Shown: positions 24,658 through 34,093, counted from the stretch's first letter. The stretch: DNA of 64,000 nt from Rhodothermus profundi (GCF_900142415.1 NZ_FRAU01000010.1:59849-123848), one strand, 5' to 3'. Notes: a model not told the origin generated them from the sequence alone. Numbers and translations are program-made.

Positions 24658-26924
24658 CTGATGCCCCAGCCCCAGCCGGGACGATCCAGGCGAACGCCCA
24701 GGTCGAGCCGGAACATACCCAGCAGTCGGTTCAGCGCTATGGTCAGTTCGTGATAATTCCGGGAGGTACCGGCGGCATGCCAGATGCGACCGTGCGTGCC
24801 ACCGATCATCCACTCGATGCCGTGCTGGGCCAGTGAGCGCAGGCCGAGCAACTCGAACGGCAGCGATCGAAAATTGTGCTCCCAGGCAAGAAGCAGCAGA
24901 TGGTCGCCTTCAAGAAAGGCATTTTGCAGGGTACGTAGCGTCCCGAACGGCCCAAAGCGCCCGAGCGCGCCGTCGAGTACCCGACGCGCCTGGGGTGGCA
25001 ATGCGCCGCTGGCTGTGGACACCTGCAATCGCACGTACAGCGTGGGCGGCATCATGCGGCGACGCAGAAACGTGGACCAGTAGGCGTCCAGCAGAAGACC
25101 GAGACGAAGGTAGCGGGCATCTGTCTGCCAGCCGTGCTCAAGCGCCAGTTCTAGCGCTCGACGTCCGAGCAGACCGGCCGGCAGTGACTCGTCACCTATC
25201 CGGACGGTTACCGTGAGGCGCTGCCAGCGCCCTTCTACAACAGGCAGGTTGGGGCGCTGAGACCGGGGGCCGAAAAGCGTCCGGGTGGTCCGAAGCGTGT
25301 CGGAACGATGCCGTTCCAGGAAATAGCCGGCCCGCATGTGCAGGTGTTCGGTACCGTAGACAGCTTCCAGACCGAAACCCTGCCGCCGATAGTAATCCAG
25401 ATAATCGCGTCCGCCCATCAGCATGTGCATCCCGACCATCAGGCGACCGTAGATCGAAGGCCAGCGCGGGATGGTCTCGTCGAAAAGGCCAGGCGTCAGC
25501 GTAATGCGTGGGTGGAGCCGGGCATGCAGTTGCAGTCGGTAGGTAGGGCGCTCCGAGGCAAAGGCGTAGCCCAGGGCGACGTCGGGCTTTAGCCGACCTT
25601 TTGGCCACAGGTACAGGCGGGCACCCACATGCAACCCTTCCACCCGATTGAACCAGAGGCGCGGCGTAAATCGAAAGGGCCGAGAACCTGACGACGCGCG
25701 TCTGCTGTCGGCGCGCACAAAGCGCGCCAGCAGGCCCCGGGGCGCCAGCACGCTGGAAAGTGTCTGGGTGCTGTCGATCCATGCGTAGGCCTGCTGCTCC
25801 GGCGGCGTCAATGGAACACGGGCCAGTTCCGTCAGCGTATCGGCCCGGGCTACTGAGGCTTCGAGGATTTCTTCGGCCGTCTGCTGAAACAGGGTGTCGG
25901 GTAGCGGGACGTTCACTTCATAGGTGATGAACCGGGTAAGCTGGCGTACCTGGAAAGGAGGAAACTGAAGGCCCGGAAAGCCTATCTTGAAAGCACCTTG
26001 CACGCGCACATCGACGGGCAGCCAGACGCTGTCTTTGAACAGGCTGAACTGCTGCCGGTAGTGCAGGCGTACTTCCTGAAAAGGCGGAGGGAACAGCACC
26101 ATCTCGCCCGGCTCAAGATCCACTTCCAGCAGCGCATACGCGCTGTCAAGCACAGCCAGCTTGCCCCGGAATAGCGGCTGGAAGCGTGCGGCTGGCTCCA
26201 CGGCAATGTCATAGACAAGCCGATCGTCCAGGTAGCGGTAACCGGTCAGGCGAAAGCGATAGTAGCGAAGCGCTTTGGGGTGGGTGGGGCCGATCATTCG
26301 ATAGCCCGCAATGTCCAGATCATCGTCGTAGAAGTTGGGCAGATAGCGGGCGCCTACCAGATTCTGCGCTCCCGAAAGGTTGGCGGTCTGGCGACGGGCC
26401 TGCACCACTTCGCGGACGCCTTTGTCCCGTTTCCAGAAGACAAGGGAGTGCGTTTCAGCGATCTGTACAATGCCGGTATCGGTGGCGACGGTCTGGCGCG
26501 AGTAAGTCTCGGCACGATAGGTGTGCAGACGGCTGCGCCAGGTCTGCTTGCGAGCGATGACCCGACGCATAATTTCTTCGGCCGGATCGCTGCCTGTACC
26601 TACAACTACAGGCGGCAGCGAGTAGGTAACCGGAGTCAGACGAACATCCAACGTCGTGTCGGGTGGAGCATTCAGCCGAATTGTCCGGGAGCGATAGCCG
26701 ATGTGCCGTAGGCGCAGCATGGCCGGAAAGTGTTGAATTTCCAGCGTAAAGCGCCCTTCCATGTTCGTGATGGTGCCCCGATAGGTACCGAGTAGCTGAA
26801 TGTGAACGGCTTCAAGCGGCTGGTTCGTTTCGGCGTTCCGGACGGTGCCACGGATCAGGTGCTGGCCGCGCGTTGTCGAGAGGCCGCTCCAGAAAAGCAG
26901 CAGAATCAGAAAAATCCGGGACAT
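24639..26924 (-). CDS. Outer membrane protein, carboxypeptidase-regulatory-like plus DUF5686-type
   Basis: The 761-residue protein has a signal peptide (residues 1-20), then a carboxypeptidase-regulatory-like beta-sandwich (about 23-97: IRGTVRNAETNQPLEAVHIQLLGT), as found in front of many Bacteroidota outer-membrane proteins. The next part, with EEIMRRVIARKQ, RAETYSRQ and the DLEPGEMVLFPPPF segment, matches the DUF5686 family pattern, and the C-terminal 350 residues alternate in the style of a beta-barrel, ending in an aromatic residue (SYARVF). There is no TonB plug. The substrate is unknown. It is probably monocistronic, convergent with the propeller lipoprotein gene. Confidence 0.82.
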   Translation of the reverse strand: MSRIFLILLLFWSGLSTTRGQHLIRGTVRNAETNQPLEAVHIQLLGTYRGTITNMEGRFTLEIQHFPAMLRLRHIGYRSRTIRLNAPPDTTLDVRLTPVTYSLPPVVVGTGSDPAEEIMRRVIARKQTWRSRLHTYRAETYSRQTVATDTGIVQIAETHSLVFWKRDKGVREVVQARRQTANLSGAQNLVGARYLPNFYDDDLDIAGYRMIGPTHPKALRYYRFRLTGYRYLDDRLVYDIAVEPAARFQPLFRGKLAVLDSAYALLEVDLEPGEMVLFPPPFQEVRLHYRQQFSLFKDSVWLPVDVRVQGAFKIGFPGLQFPPFQVRQLTRFITYEVNVPLPDTLFQQTAEEILEASVARADTLTELARVPLTPPEQQAYAWIDSTQTLSSVLAPRGLLARFVRADSRRASSGSRPFRFTPRLWFNRVEGLHVGARLYLWPKGRLKPDVALGYAFASERPTYRLQLHARLHPRITLTPGLFDETIPRWPSIYGRLMVGMHMLMGGRDYLDYYRRQGFGLEAVYGTEHLHMRAGYFLERHRSDTLRTTRTLFGPRSQRPNLPVVEGRWQRLTVTVRIGDESLPAGLLGRRALELALEHGWQTDARYLRLGLLLDAYWSTFLRRRMMPPTLYVRLQVSTASGALPPQARRVLDGALGRFGPFGTLRTLQNAFLEGDHLLLLAWEHNFRSLPFELLGLRSLAQHGIEWMIGGTHGRIWHAAGTSRNYHELTIALNRLLGMFRLDLGVRLDRPGWGWGISYARVF

Positions 26925-26987
26925 GGGGCACCGAAGGCTTTAGATGGCTCGGCCGGCTATACGAAAGGGGACGGTTTCGGTTGCAGC

Positions 26988-27737
26988 TTATGCCAGCCCC
27001 AGACGTCGTTCCAGCACGGGCCGCAGCACGCGCCAGACGTTCTCGGCTACGATACGCTGGCCTTCGGCGGTGGGATGAATGCCGTCTGCCTGGTTCAGTT
27101 CGGGTACCCCACCGACGCCTTCGAGCAGGAAAGGGATTAAATAAGCATTGTTGGCACGGGCTAGCTCAGGATACAGGGCGCGGAAAGCGGCGGTGTAGGC
27201 GGGGCCCAGGTTAGGAGGCAGTTGCATGCCAGCCAGGATGATGTCGGCTTCTGGATAGCGGGCACGCACTTTGTCAATGATACCCTGGAGATTCTGGCGG
27301 GTTACTTCTGGGTCGATACCGCGCAGCCCGTCATTGGCGCCCAGCTCTAAGATGAGCACATCAATTCGTTCCCGAAGTAACCAGTCGATGCGGCGCAGCC
27401 CACCGGCCGAGGTTTCTCCACTGAGGCCTGCGTTCAGGATGCGTACAGGCCAGCCCAGCGAATCAACCTTGCGCTGCAGGATGGCCGGAAAGGCTTCGTC
27501 CGGCGACAGGCCATAGCCGGCTGCCAGGCTATTGCCCAGCACAAGCACGGTGATTGGTTGCGCTGCGCGTGCGGCATGAGTCGGTGTCTTGGCAGTAGTG
27601 TCCGGGGAGCCTTCGGATGAGGAGGCAGAAGACTTCGACGTGTCCTGGCAGGAAGCCAGCAGGATAAGGAGAAGAGGAAACAGCACCCTAAGAACCGAAT
27701 CAGCCCAGCCGGTTATAAGGAAGTCGATTTTGAGCAT
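26988..27737 (-). CDS. tesA: TesA-like lysophospholipase/arylesterase, GDSL family, lipoprotein
   Basis: The SGNH hydrolase motifs are clear: GNSLAAGYGLSP (nucleophile Ser), LGANDGLRG (Asn) and DGIHPTAEGQ (Asp and His). This is the arrangement of E. coli TesA, a periplasmic thioesterase and lysophospholipase. The product has a lipoprotein signal (FPLLLILLASC), so it is probably membrane-anchored. ATG 27737 gives 249 residues; its start codon is only 14 bases from that of the divergent ybbA gene, so a later start (for example a GTG in RVLFPLLL) is possible. The position beside ybbA-ybbP reproduces the E. coli gene neighbourhood. Confidence 0.9.
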   Translation of the reverse strand: MLKIDFLITGWADSVLRVLFPLLLILLASCQDTSKSSASSSEGSPDTTAKTPTHAARAAQPITVLVLGNSLAAGYGLSPDEAFPAILQRKVDSLGWPVRILNAGLSGETSAGGLRRIDWLLRERIDVLILELGANDGLRGIDPEVTRQNLQGIIDKVRARYPEADIILAGMQLPPNLGPAYTAAFRALYPELARANNAYLIPFLLEGVGGVPELNQADGIHPTAEGQRIVAENVWRVLRPVLERRLGLA

Positions 27738-27751
27738 TCGCGTATGGGAGT

Positions 27752-28453
27752 ATGCTACGGGTTGCGCATCTGTCGAAGACCTACCGAAGCGGATCACGGA
27801 CGCTCACCGTGCTCCAGGATATTTCGTTTTCGATAGCGCCGGGAGAAGCCTGCGCCATTGTGGGCCCCTCAGGCAGCGGTAAAACGACGCTGTTAGGATT
27901 GTGTGCCGGCCTGGACCAACCTACGTCGGGTAAAGTCTGGCTGGACGGTCAAGAGCTGACCAGACTGGATGAAGAAGCACGGGCAGCACTCCGCAATCAA
28001 CTGGTAGGTTTTGTTTTTCAGACGTTTCAGCTATTGCCTACGCTGACGGCGCTGGAAAATGTCATGGTGCCTGCCGAATTACGCGGCGATCGTATGGCAC
28101 GCCGGCAGGCTATAGCGCTGTTGGAACGGGTAGGGCTCGGGGATCGGCTGCACCACTACCCGCGCCAGCTTTCGGGAGGAGAGCAGCAACGGGTGGCGCT
28201 GGCCCGGGCGTTCATCAATCAACCCCGCATCCTGTTTGCCGACGAACCCACCGGTAACCTGGATGCGGAGACCGGCGCGCTTGTCGAAGATCTGCTTTTT
28301 GAGTTGAACGCGACCGCGGGTACAACCCTTATCATTGTCACGCACAATCTGGAGCTGGCTCGGCGCACCGGACGCCTGCTGCATTTGCGTGCTGGACGCA
28401 TTGTGGCTGACGAACCGGTGCATCCGGCCATCCAGCCGACGCGCCATGGCTGA
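27752..28453 (+). CDS. ybbA: ABC transporter ATP-binding protein, YbbA/LolD type
   Basis: The 233-residue nucleotide-binding protein has Walker A GPSGSGKTT, Q-loop FQTFQLLPTLTALENV, signature LSGGEQQRV and Walker B ILFADEPTGNLD, the FADEPTGNLD form being typical of the MacB/LolD/YbbA group. It pairs with the permease encoded immediately downstream (8-base overlap). The divergent tesA gene makes the YbbA-YbbP assignment more likely than LolD or MacB. The transported substrate of YbbAP is still not settled. Confidence 0.93.
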   Translation: MLRVAHLSKTYRSGSRTLTVLQDISFSIAPGEACAIVGPSGSGKTTLLGLCAGLDQPTSGKVWLDGQELTRLDEEARAALRNQLVGFVFQTFQLLPTLTALENVMVPAELRGDRMARRQAIALLERVGLGDRLHHYPRQLSGGEQQRVALARAFINQPRILFADEPTGNLDAETGALVEDLLFELNATAGTTLIIVTHNLELARRTGRLLHLRAGRIVADEPVHPAIQPTRHG

Positions 28454-30977
28454 ACATCATGCCAGAGCGCTACGCTGGGCCCTCCGCATGGCCTGGCGCG
28501 ACAGCCGGGGAAGCCGACGACGCCTGGGACTCTTTCTGTCGGCCATGATCCTGGGGCTGGCAGCGCTGGTAGCCATCAACGGGGTGGGGGGAAATCTACG
28601 ACGCGCTGTAGACGAACAAGCGCGGCGGTTGCTGGGTGCTGATCTGCGTCTGGAACGTGCGGCGCCGTTCGATACGCTGGACGCGCTTCTCAATACAATC
28701 GGTGGACGACAGGCCCGGGTGATCGCTTTTGCTTCCATGGTTTATTTCCCGCGCACAGGCCACGTGCGTCTGGCATCGATCCGAGCAGTCGAAGGATCCT
28801 GGCCGCTGTACGGACAGCTCCAGACCGATCCTCCAGAAGCAGCCGAGCAGTACCTGCGCGCAGATGGTGCCCTGGTTGAGCGTACGCTGATGGAGGCCTA
28901 CGGCGTGCGCATAGGTGACTCGGTGCGGGTGGGACGCCGAAGCTATCGCATTGTCGGGCGTCTGCTGGCAACACCCTCTGAGTCGGCACTTATGGCACTG
29001 GCTGCTCCGCGCGTGTATATCCCCCGAGCTGGAATGGATACCCTGTTGCTCGGCTTTGGCAGCCGCGCCACGTATGCGGTGTATTTCCGCTTCGACGATA
29101 GGCGGGATGCTGAAGCGCTAGGCCGCCGGCTCCGCCAGCAACTGCAACCGTTGCAGGTCGATGTCGATACCCTGGAAGAAGTGCGGGCAGACTGGGATGA
29201 AGCGCTGGCAAACCTGTATCGCTTTCTGGGCCTGATCGGATTCATTGCGCTTGTCCTTGGAGGGATCGGCGTAGCCAGTGCGGTGCATGTGTACGTCCAG
29301 CAGCGCGTAGATGCGGTGGCGGTGCTACGCTGCCTGGGGGCTACGCCTGCCCATACCATGGCCGTCTATCTGTGGCAGGCCGGAATGATGGGGATAGGGG
29401 CTGGCGTGGCGGGAACGCTGCTGGGCCTGGGACTTCAGGCGCTTTTGCCTCGACTGCTGGCAGCGTTTCTACCCGTTGCGGTGCCGTTGCAGGTTGAACC
29501 TGCTGCAATAGGCCTGGGGCTACTGAGTGGGCCGCTCATTACGCTGCTATTTGCCTTGCTGCCGTTACTCCCGGTACGTCGGGTTACGCCGCTGCGTGCG
29601 CTGCGCGCGTCGGTCGATCCCGTCCCGAACGGACGGGATCTCTGGCGCTGGGGCGCCTGGCTCCTGTTAACCGGCGGGCTCAGTGCCCTGGCCATGCTGC
29701 AGGCCCCGACGCCGGTGATAGGCGCCGGGTATGCCTTCGGGCTGATGCTTGTTCTGGGAACGCTGACGCTGCTGGCCCGGGGACTGATGCACCTGCTACG
29801 CCGCGCGACCCCGAGCCGATGGCCGTACGTCTTTCGGCAAGGGCTGGCTAATCTCTACCGCCCTCATAACCAGACGCTCGTGTTGATGGTAGTGCTTGGA
29901 CTGGGGACATTTCTGGTAGTGCTGGTGCTGCTCCTGGAACGATCGCTTATAGCCCAGGTGCGGCAGGCCGATGGCGGCACGCGTCCGGATCTGGTCTTTT
30001 TTGACGTGCAGCCTGATCAGCGAGATAGCCTGATCGCGCTCATCGAAGCCAGCGGAGCACCTGTGCTTGAAGCGGTTCCGATTGTCACGATGCGGCTGGC
30101 GGCGGTTAACGGGCGTCGCATTGAAATGCTCCAGGCTGACACAACCGCTCGGTTAAACTGGGCCTTCCGGCGAGCGTACCGCTCGTCCTATCGAGACCAC
30201 CTGACCGATACCGAAACGCTTCTGGCCGGTACGTTTACGCCTGCGGTGCCACCTGGCACGGCGGTGCCGCCTGTCTCGCTCGAAGAGGAGATTGCCGCCG
30301 AGCTGGGTGTAACGCTGGGCGATACGCTGGTGTGGAACGTGCAGGGCATTGAGATTCCTACTGTGGTGGGAAGCATCCGACGCGTGGACTGGCGGCGGTT
30401 CCAGACGAATTTCTTTGTACTTTTTCCCCGGGGAGTGCTGGAAGAAGCGCCGCAGATGTTCGTGCTACTGGTGCGGGCTGGCGAAGCCTCGCCTCATATT
30501 CAGCGGGCTGTTGTCGAGGCGTTTCCGAACGTTTCAGCCATTGATCTTCAGCTTATCCTGAACGTAGCTGATGAGATCTTCGGTCAGGTCGGGCTGGTGC
30601 TGCAGTTTATGGCGCTCTTTAGCGTACTGACTGGCGTGATTGTGTTGCTGGGAGCTATTGCCGTTACGCGTGTAGCCCGCGAAGAAGAGACGGTGCTGCT
30701 CAAGACGCTGGGTGCTTCGCGACACCAGGTGCTTCAGATCACGGCGGTAGAGTACGGATTGCTGGGAGGGTTGGCCGCAATCGTGGGACTGCTATTGGCT
30801 GTGGGAGCAGCCGAACTACTGGCCCGACAGGTATTCGAGGTGCCGCCCGTGTATCCTCTGGATGTGCTCGGCGCTGCGGTACTGAGCGCCCTTGTGCTGA
30901 CGCTAAGTATCGGGCTGCTAGGCAACCGTCAGGTCTATGGGCGTCCTCCGCTTGATATCCTGCGGGCAGCTGGATAG
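28446..30977 (+). CDS. ybbP: ABC transporter permease, YbbP/FtsX-like
   Basis: The 843-residue membrane protein has the YbbP layout: an N-terminal membrane helix (about residues 22-42), a large periplasmic domain (to about 265), three helices with LGGIGVASAVHVYVQQRVDAVAVLRCLGA, a fourth group around 420-470, a second periplasmic domain, and a C-terminal FtsX-like bundle with RVAREEETVLLKTLGAS. The two FtsX repeats are plain. ATG 28446 overlaps the ybbA stop by 8 bases; the frame upstream of it lies inside ybbA and was excluded. With YbbA it forms an inner-membrane ABC complex acting on lipids or lipoproteins. Confidence 0.93.
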   Translation: MAEHHARALRWALRMAWRDSRGSRRRLGLFLSAMILGLAALVAINGVGGNLRRAVDEQARRLLGADLRLERAAPFDTLDALLNTIGGRQARVIAFASMVYFPRTGHVRLASIRAVEGSWPLYGQLQTDPPEAAEQYLRADGALVERTLMEAYGVRIGDSVRVGRRSYRIVGRLLATPSESALMALAAPRVYIPRAGMDTLLLGFGSRATYAVYFRFDDRRDAEALGRRLRQQLQPLQVDVDTLEEVRADWDEALANLYRFLGLIGFIALVLGGIGVASAVHVYVQQRVDAVAVLRCLGATPAHTMAVYLWQAGMMGIGAGVAGTLLGLGLQALLPRLLAAFLPVAVPLQVEPAAIGLGLLSGPLITLLFALLPLLPVRRVTPLRALRASVDPVPNGRDLWRWGAWLLLTGGLSALAMLQAPTPVIGAGYAFGLMLVLGTLTLLARGLMHLLRRATPSRWPYVFRQGLANLYRPHNQTLVLMVVLGLGTFLVVLVLLLERSLIAQVRQADGGTRPDLVFFDVQPDQRDSLIALIEASGAPVLEAVPIVTMRLAAVNGRRIEMLQADTTARLNWAFRRAYRSSYRDHLTDTETLLAGTFTPAVPPGTAVPPVSLEEEIAAELGVTLGDTLVWNVQGIEIPTVVGSIRRVDWRRFQTNFFVLFPRGVLEEAPQMFVLLVRAGEASPHIQRAVVEAFPNVSAIDLQLILNVADEIFGQVGLVLQFMALFSVLTGVIVLLGAIAVTRVAREEETVLLKTLGASRHQVLQITAVEYGLLGGLAAIVGLLLAVGAAELLARQVFEVPPVYPLDVLGAAVLSALVLTLSIGLLGNRQVYGRPPLDILRAAG

Positions 30978-30987
30978 ACCGTAGCAT

Positions 30988-31021
30988 AAAGTCCTGCAGT
31001 GGTGGCCTCTAAAAGGACTTT
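30988..31021 (+). terminator. Weak candidate terminator after ybbP
   Basis: AAAGTCCT (30988-30995) and AGGACTTT (31014-31021) form a perfect 8-base inverted repeat 10 bases after the ybbP stop. No U-run follows on the plus strand, so it may only mark the 3' end of the message. Confidence 0.3.
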
Positions 31022-31168
31022 CCAGAGCAGCCGGTTGTCCTGGAGCGGCTGCGGGCTCCTGCAGGCACGATGAGATATGGACAGGCTGCTGCCAGCATAA
31101 AGAAAAACGGTAAACCGAGCCGACATCCGCGGAAACAGATGCCTGTTCGCTGCTGACGGCGCGTTGCT

Positions 31169-31882
31169 CTACGAAGCCTTCGATAGGCCAGCAAAATAGG
31201 CTTCCAGCTCCTGCTGCGCGGAGGCGCCTTCGGTTACGTCGCGCACAATGCGGCCATCCTGCATGACGAGAATGCGTTGCGCCAGTCCGACCACTTCGTT
31301 CAGGTGATGGCTTGTAAACAGAATCGTCGCATGCCGTTGCTGCTGATGGAGCTGTAGGAGTCGGGTTAGTTGCTGGCAGGCGGTCGGGTCCAGATGCGCG
31401 AAGGGTTCATCCAGCACCAGCAGGCGCGGTTGTACCAGGAGGGCTGCTGCCAGCCCGACCCGTTGCCGGTTCCCGGCTGAAAGGTCGCGTACGTACGTGC
31501 GCGTTGCCAGCAACGCCGGGTCCAGAAAGGACGCCAGTGCTTCCAGCCGTGCCCGGTACGTATTTTCATCCAGCCCATACACCTGTCCCACCAACGTCAG
31601 GTATTCATCTGGCGTCAGAAAGGGAATCAGAAAACTATCGTCGAGGTAAGCGCTCGTTTGCTGTTTCCAGGCAGCGGTTTGCCGCACGTCCTGTCCGTCG
31701 AGCAATACCTGTCCTTCTGTGGGGGCTACCAGGTCCAGGATCAGGCGCAGCAGAGTTGTTTTACCAGCGCCGTTGCGTCCGACCACTCCAACCAGCTCGC
31801 CCGAGCGGATGGTCAGCTCGGGAATATCCACGGCCATGGTTTCGCCGTAGCGTTTTTTTAGCCGAATGAGTCGAATCTCCAT
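31169..31882 (-). CDS. ABC transporter ATP-binding protein, CcmA type
   Basis: The 237-residue ATPase has Walker A GRNGAGKTTLL, Q-loop near YLDDSFLIPFLTPDEYL, signature LSAGNRQRVGLA (Gly-Asn rather than the usual Gly-Gly/Gln) and Walker B LLVLDEPFAHLD, with TSHH as the switch histidine. It belongs to the exporter-type CcmA/DrrA group. Its ATG is 4 bases after the stop of the membrane protein gene, and it is the last of three tightly packed genes starting with a small exported peptide. Its likely role is energising export or membrane remodelling by that partner. Confidence 0.92.
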   Translation of the reverse strand: MEIRLIRLKKRYGETMAVDIPELTIRSGELVGVVGRNGAGKTTLLRLILDLVAPTEGQVLLDGQDVRQTAAWKQQTSAYLDDSFLIPFLTPDEYLTLVGQVYGLDENTYRARLEALASFLDPALLATRTYVRDLSAGNRQRVGLAAALLVQPRLLVLDEPFAHLDPTACQQLTRLLQLHQQQRHATILFTSHHLNEVVGLAQRILVMQDGRIVRDVTEGASAQQELEAYFAGLSKAS

Positions 31883-31886
31883 GACG

Positions 31887-33383
31887 TCAGGAGGGCCGCA
31901 GGTGTGCCAGCAGTTCGTGTTTGTGACGGATCAGTTGCCGTTCTAGCAGATCCAACCAGTGGGGATAGAGGAGCAGGCTGGCGCTTCCCAGCAATCCCAG
32001 TAGCAGCATGCCATAACGCCCGGTCATCATGCCAACCAGTGCCAGTGCCTGCAGCGTGAGCACCAGGCCCAGCAGGCGCAGGGGCTGTCGGTAAAGCATT
32101 TGTTTGGAGGAAAAAAGCGATTGGGGATGGAGTTCGATCCGAACGGCATGCAGGGGCATCTGCCAGAGCAGCACCGGATGCACAAAACCCACCAGATAAA
32201 GGTAAAGTAGGGCCAGGCGTTGCATGTGGGAGGCTTCGATGCGGAGCGTTGGGAGCAACGAAAGTAACCCCCAGATGCTCAGAGCGGCGATAAAGGCGCA
32301 TAGCGCTAGAGTGGCCGTACCAAGCAGCGTGGCCCGCCCCAGCGCCCGATAGGGAAGGGGCCAGGTAAACAGGCCCTCGCCAAACGCGCTCTGCAGAGGT
32401 AGCATGTCGATTACGGCACGGAGCGTACCGGCCAGCAGGAAGGCCGTACCCATCAGAAGAAGCAGCGGGCTTTCTTGCTCAAGTCCCATGAAGAGTTGCC
32501 CTCCTCCAAGCATTCCGTAGAGCAATGGCAGGAAAATGAGCAACCGAGTAAAGCGATGCCGCCAGAGCAGACGAAACTGTAGCAGAGTCAGGTGCCAGGT
32601 AGCCGATAGGTTCCAGCGCGGCCTTCGGATGGCGGCAGCCGGCACCCGTCCCATGAAGGAATGGTCCACGTAGAGCGTGCGTCGGATAAGCACCAGGCCT
32701 GTTGCGTAAAGCGCAGCGTTCAGGCCCAGCAATACCCCCATACTGCCGGGCTGTCCGTAAAGGGGTGCTTCCAGCGCACGCGCGGCGAGCCACGCCAGCC
32801 CGCCCTGCTGGTTCAGCATGCCCAGTCCGACCAGGCTGCCCAGCCATACGCATACGTAGACTCCGGGCCATGTATAGCGGAGCAGGCGCAGGAGGTTGGC
32901 CGCCCATTGCGTGCCGGTGACCAGCAGCGTGGCGGTCAGGAGCCAGCTCAGCGCCGGAAGCAACGTGAAGCGGGGGACAATGCTGCCGAGCCAGATCCCC
33001 AGCAAGAAGAGGCCCAGCGCCCCGTTGGCTCCGTGCAGGAGGCTGAGCATCTGCAATGCATGGGCTATCCTGGTGCGTGAGACCGGCCACAGTAACCATG
33101 GACGAACCGGTACGTCTGGTCCTGCTCCCCAGAGCGATTGCAGCAGCGGCCAGAGCAAAATCAGGCTGAGCGTTGCAGCATGGACCCCATGCAGGCGCTC
33201 TGCTGGCGGTACCCTCCAGAGCATCCACTCCAGCGAAAGCCCCCAGCCAAAGACTGCCACGCCAAGCAGTCCATAGAGCGCTCGGAGCACCCAGCGTTCG
33301 CCCTCTCCCTGGCCGGTTGCCCGGTGCCGCGAAACATACAGGCGCCAGAACTGTCCCGGTAAATGGAGTGGTGCGCCGTCCAT
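31887..33383 (-). CDS. ABC permease, DUF5687-like
   Basis: The 498-residue protein has about ten to twelve hydrophobic segments with short, Arg-rich cytoplasmic links, for example GLLGVAVFGWGLSLEWML, GALGLFLLGIWLGSIV, FLPLLYGMLGGG and LGLVLTLQALALVGMM. The pattern matches the DUF5687 family of Bacteroidota membrane proteins that pair with a CcmA-type ATPase. ATG 33383 lies one base after the stop of the upstream small gene (TGAAATG), pointing to coupled translation; a TTG at 33401 would overlap that gene. The substrate is unknown. Confidence 0.8.
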   Translation of the reverse strand: MDGAPLHLPGQFWRLYVSRHRATGQGEGERWVLRALYGLLGVAVFGWGLSLEWMLWRVPPAERLHGVHAATLSLILLWPLLQSLWGAGPDVPVRPWLLWPVSRTRIAHALQMLSLLHGANGALGLFLLGIWLGSIVPRFTLLPALSWLLTATLLVTGTQWAANLLRLLRYTWPGVYVCVWLGSLVGLGMLNQQGGLAWLAARALEAPLYGQPGSMGVLLGLNAALYATGLVLIRRTLYVDHSFMGRVPAAAIRRPRWNLSATWHLTLLQFRLLWRHRFTRLLIFLPLLYGMLGGGQLFMGLEQESPLLLLMGTAFLLAGTLRAVIDMLPLQSAFGEGLFTWPLPYRALGRATLLGTATLALCAFIAALSIWGLLSLLPTLRIEASHMQRLALLYLYLVGFVHPVLLWQMPLHAVRIELHPQSLFSSKQMLYRQPLRLLGLVLTLQALALVGMMTGRYGMLLLGLLGSASLLLYPHWLDLLERQLIRHKHELLAHLRPS

Positions 33384-33384
33384 T

Positions 33385-33684
33385 TCAGTTTGTGCAGCCA
33401 ATCGCCGTTCCTATGGAGATGCCGGTAGCCGGTATGCCAAAGATAAGAGAAGCCGCCGTCCATCCTAACCACGCTGCAGTCCCTACCGGTGTTGCCAGTG
33501 CCCCAAGGGCAAGGGTTCCCAGAACGGCTCCTATGCCACTGGCTGCCCGGCAGGAGCTGGCCCCACTGCCTCCGCCGCCATCTTCGCCTTCCCGTTCAGG
33601 TCGGGCCCACAAAGCATGGACCGTGGCCGCCTGGATAAGCAGCAACAGACCGGTCGTGTACAGCTTCGACAGGATCCGCTCCAT
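33385..33684 (-). CDS. Small Gly-rich exported peptide with two cysteines, first gene of ABC unit
   Basis: A 99-residue protein I do not recognise. It has a signal-type start (LLLLIQAATVHALWA, possible cleavage after residue 27), an acidic Gly-rich linker (GEDGGGGSG), then a 48-residue hydrophobic region with GxxxG motifs at residues 52-56 and 92-96, bounded by Cys45 and Cys97, which could form a disulfide. The overall build resembles membrane-active bacteriocin-like peptides, but no double-glycine leader is evident. ATG 33684 is supported by a TTGACA box that would start transcription near 33765. Its stop is one base before the permease start. It could also be a structural subunit of the transporter. 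Confidence 0.55.
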   Translation of the reverse strand: MERILSKLYTTGLLLLIQAATVHALWARPEREGEDGGGGSGASSCRAASGIGAVLGTLALGALATPVGTAAWLGWTAASLIFGIPATGISIGTAIGCTN

Positions 33685-33771
33685 GGCTGTACGATTTTGA
33701 CTGACGAGTTCACGTCGGATAAGCCAGCCGGGTCGCCGTTCACGCCGGCCTTCGCGACCCGACATGCACGT

Positions 33772-33800
33772 AGCTAAGTAACACACACCCACCTTGTCAA
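33772..33800 (-). promoter_or_regulatory. Promoter candidate for the small peptide/ABC unit
   Basis: Minus strand: a perfect -35 box TTGACA (33800-33795), 17-base spacer and a poor -10 TTAGCT (33777-33772). The start would be near 33765, which argues for translation from ATG 33684. Confidence 0.4.
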
Positions 33801-34060
33801 GCCCCCGGGTCGGCTCTCTATCCAGAGGACCATGGGGGCAAAAACGCTTTTTGGGTTGAGCGGAATGGATGAAGCCGCGTTCGGTGCCGCGGAAAGGTGC
33901 GGGGACAGGGCGGCCTTGATAGTGCAATGCCGTCCGAGCTATGCCGAGCTCGACCCCGCACGCTTCCAATCATAGGGAGGCAGTCCCGCCTTTTTAAAGA
34001 ATCGAAGCCCGAGCAGACAGATGGCTGCGGCCAGGTTTGGATAACTCTGGAAGCTATTAC

Positions 34061-34089
34061 TTGACAGATTTTCATAGATGAGATAAATT
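34061..34089 (+). promoter_or_regulatory. Sigma-70 promoter for the LacI-type regulator operon
   Basis: TTGACA (34061-34066), a 17-base spacer and TAAATT (34084-34089) form a near-consensus promoter; the predicted start is about 28 bases before ATG 34124. Confidence 0.62.
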
Positions 34090-34093
34090 TTCA

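Noticed and set aside
33975..33995. AGGC/GCCT hairpin followed by TTTTT
   Set aside because: Stem of four bases only and no plus-strand gene ends there.
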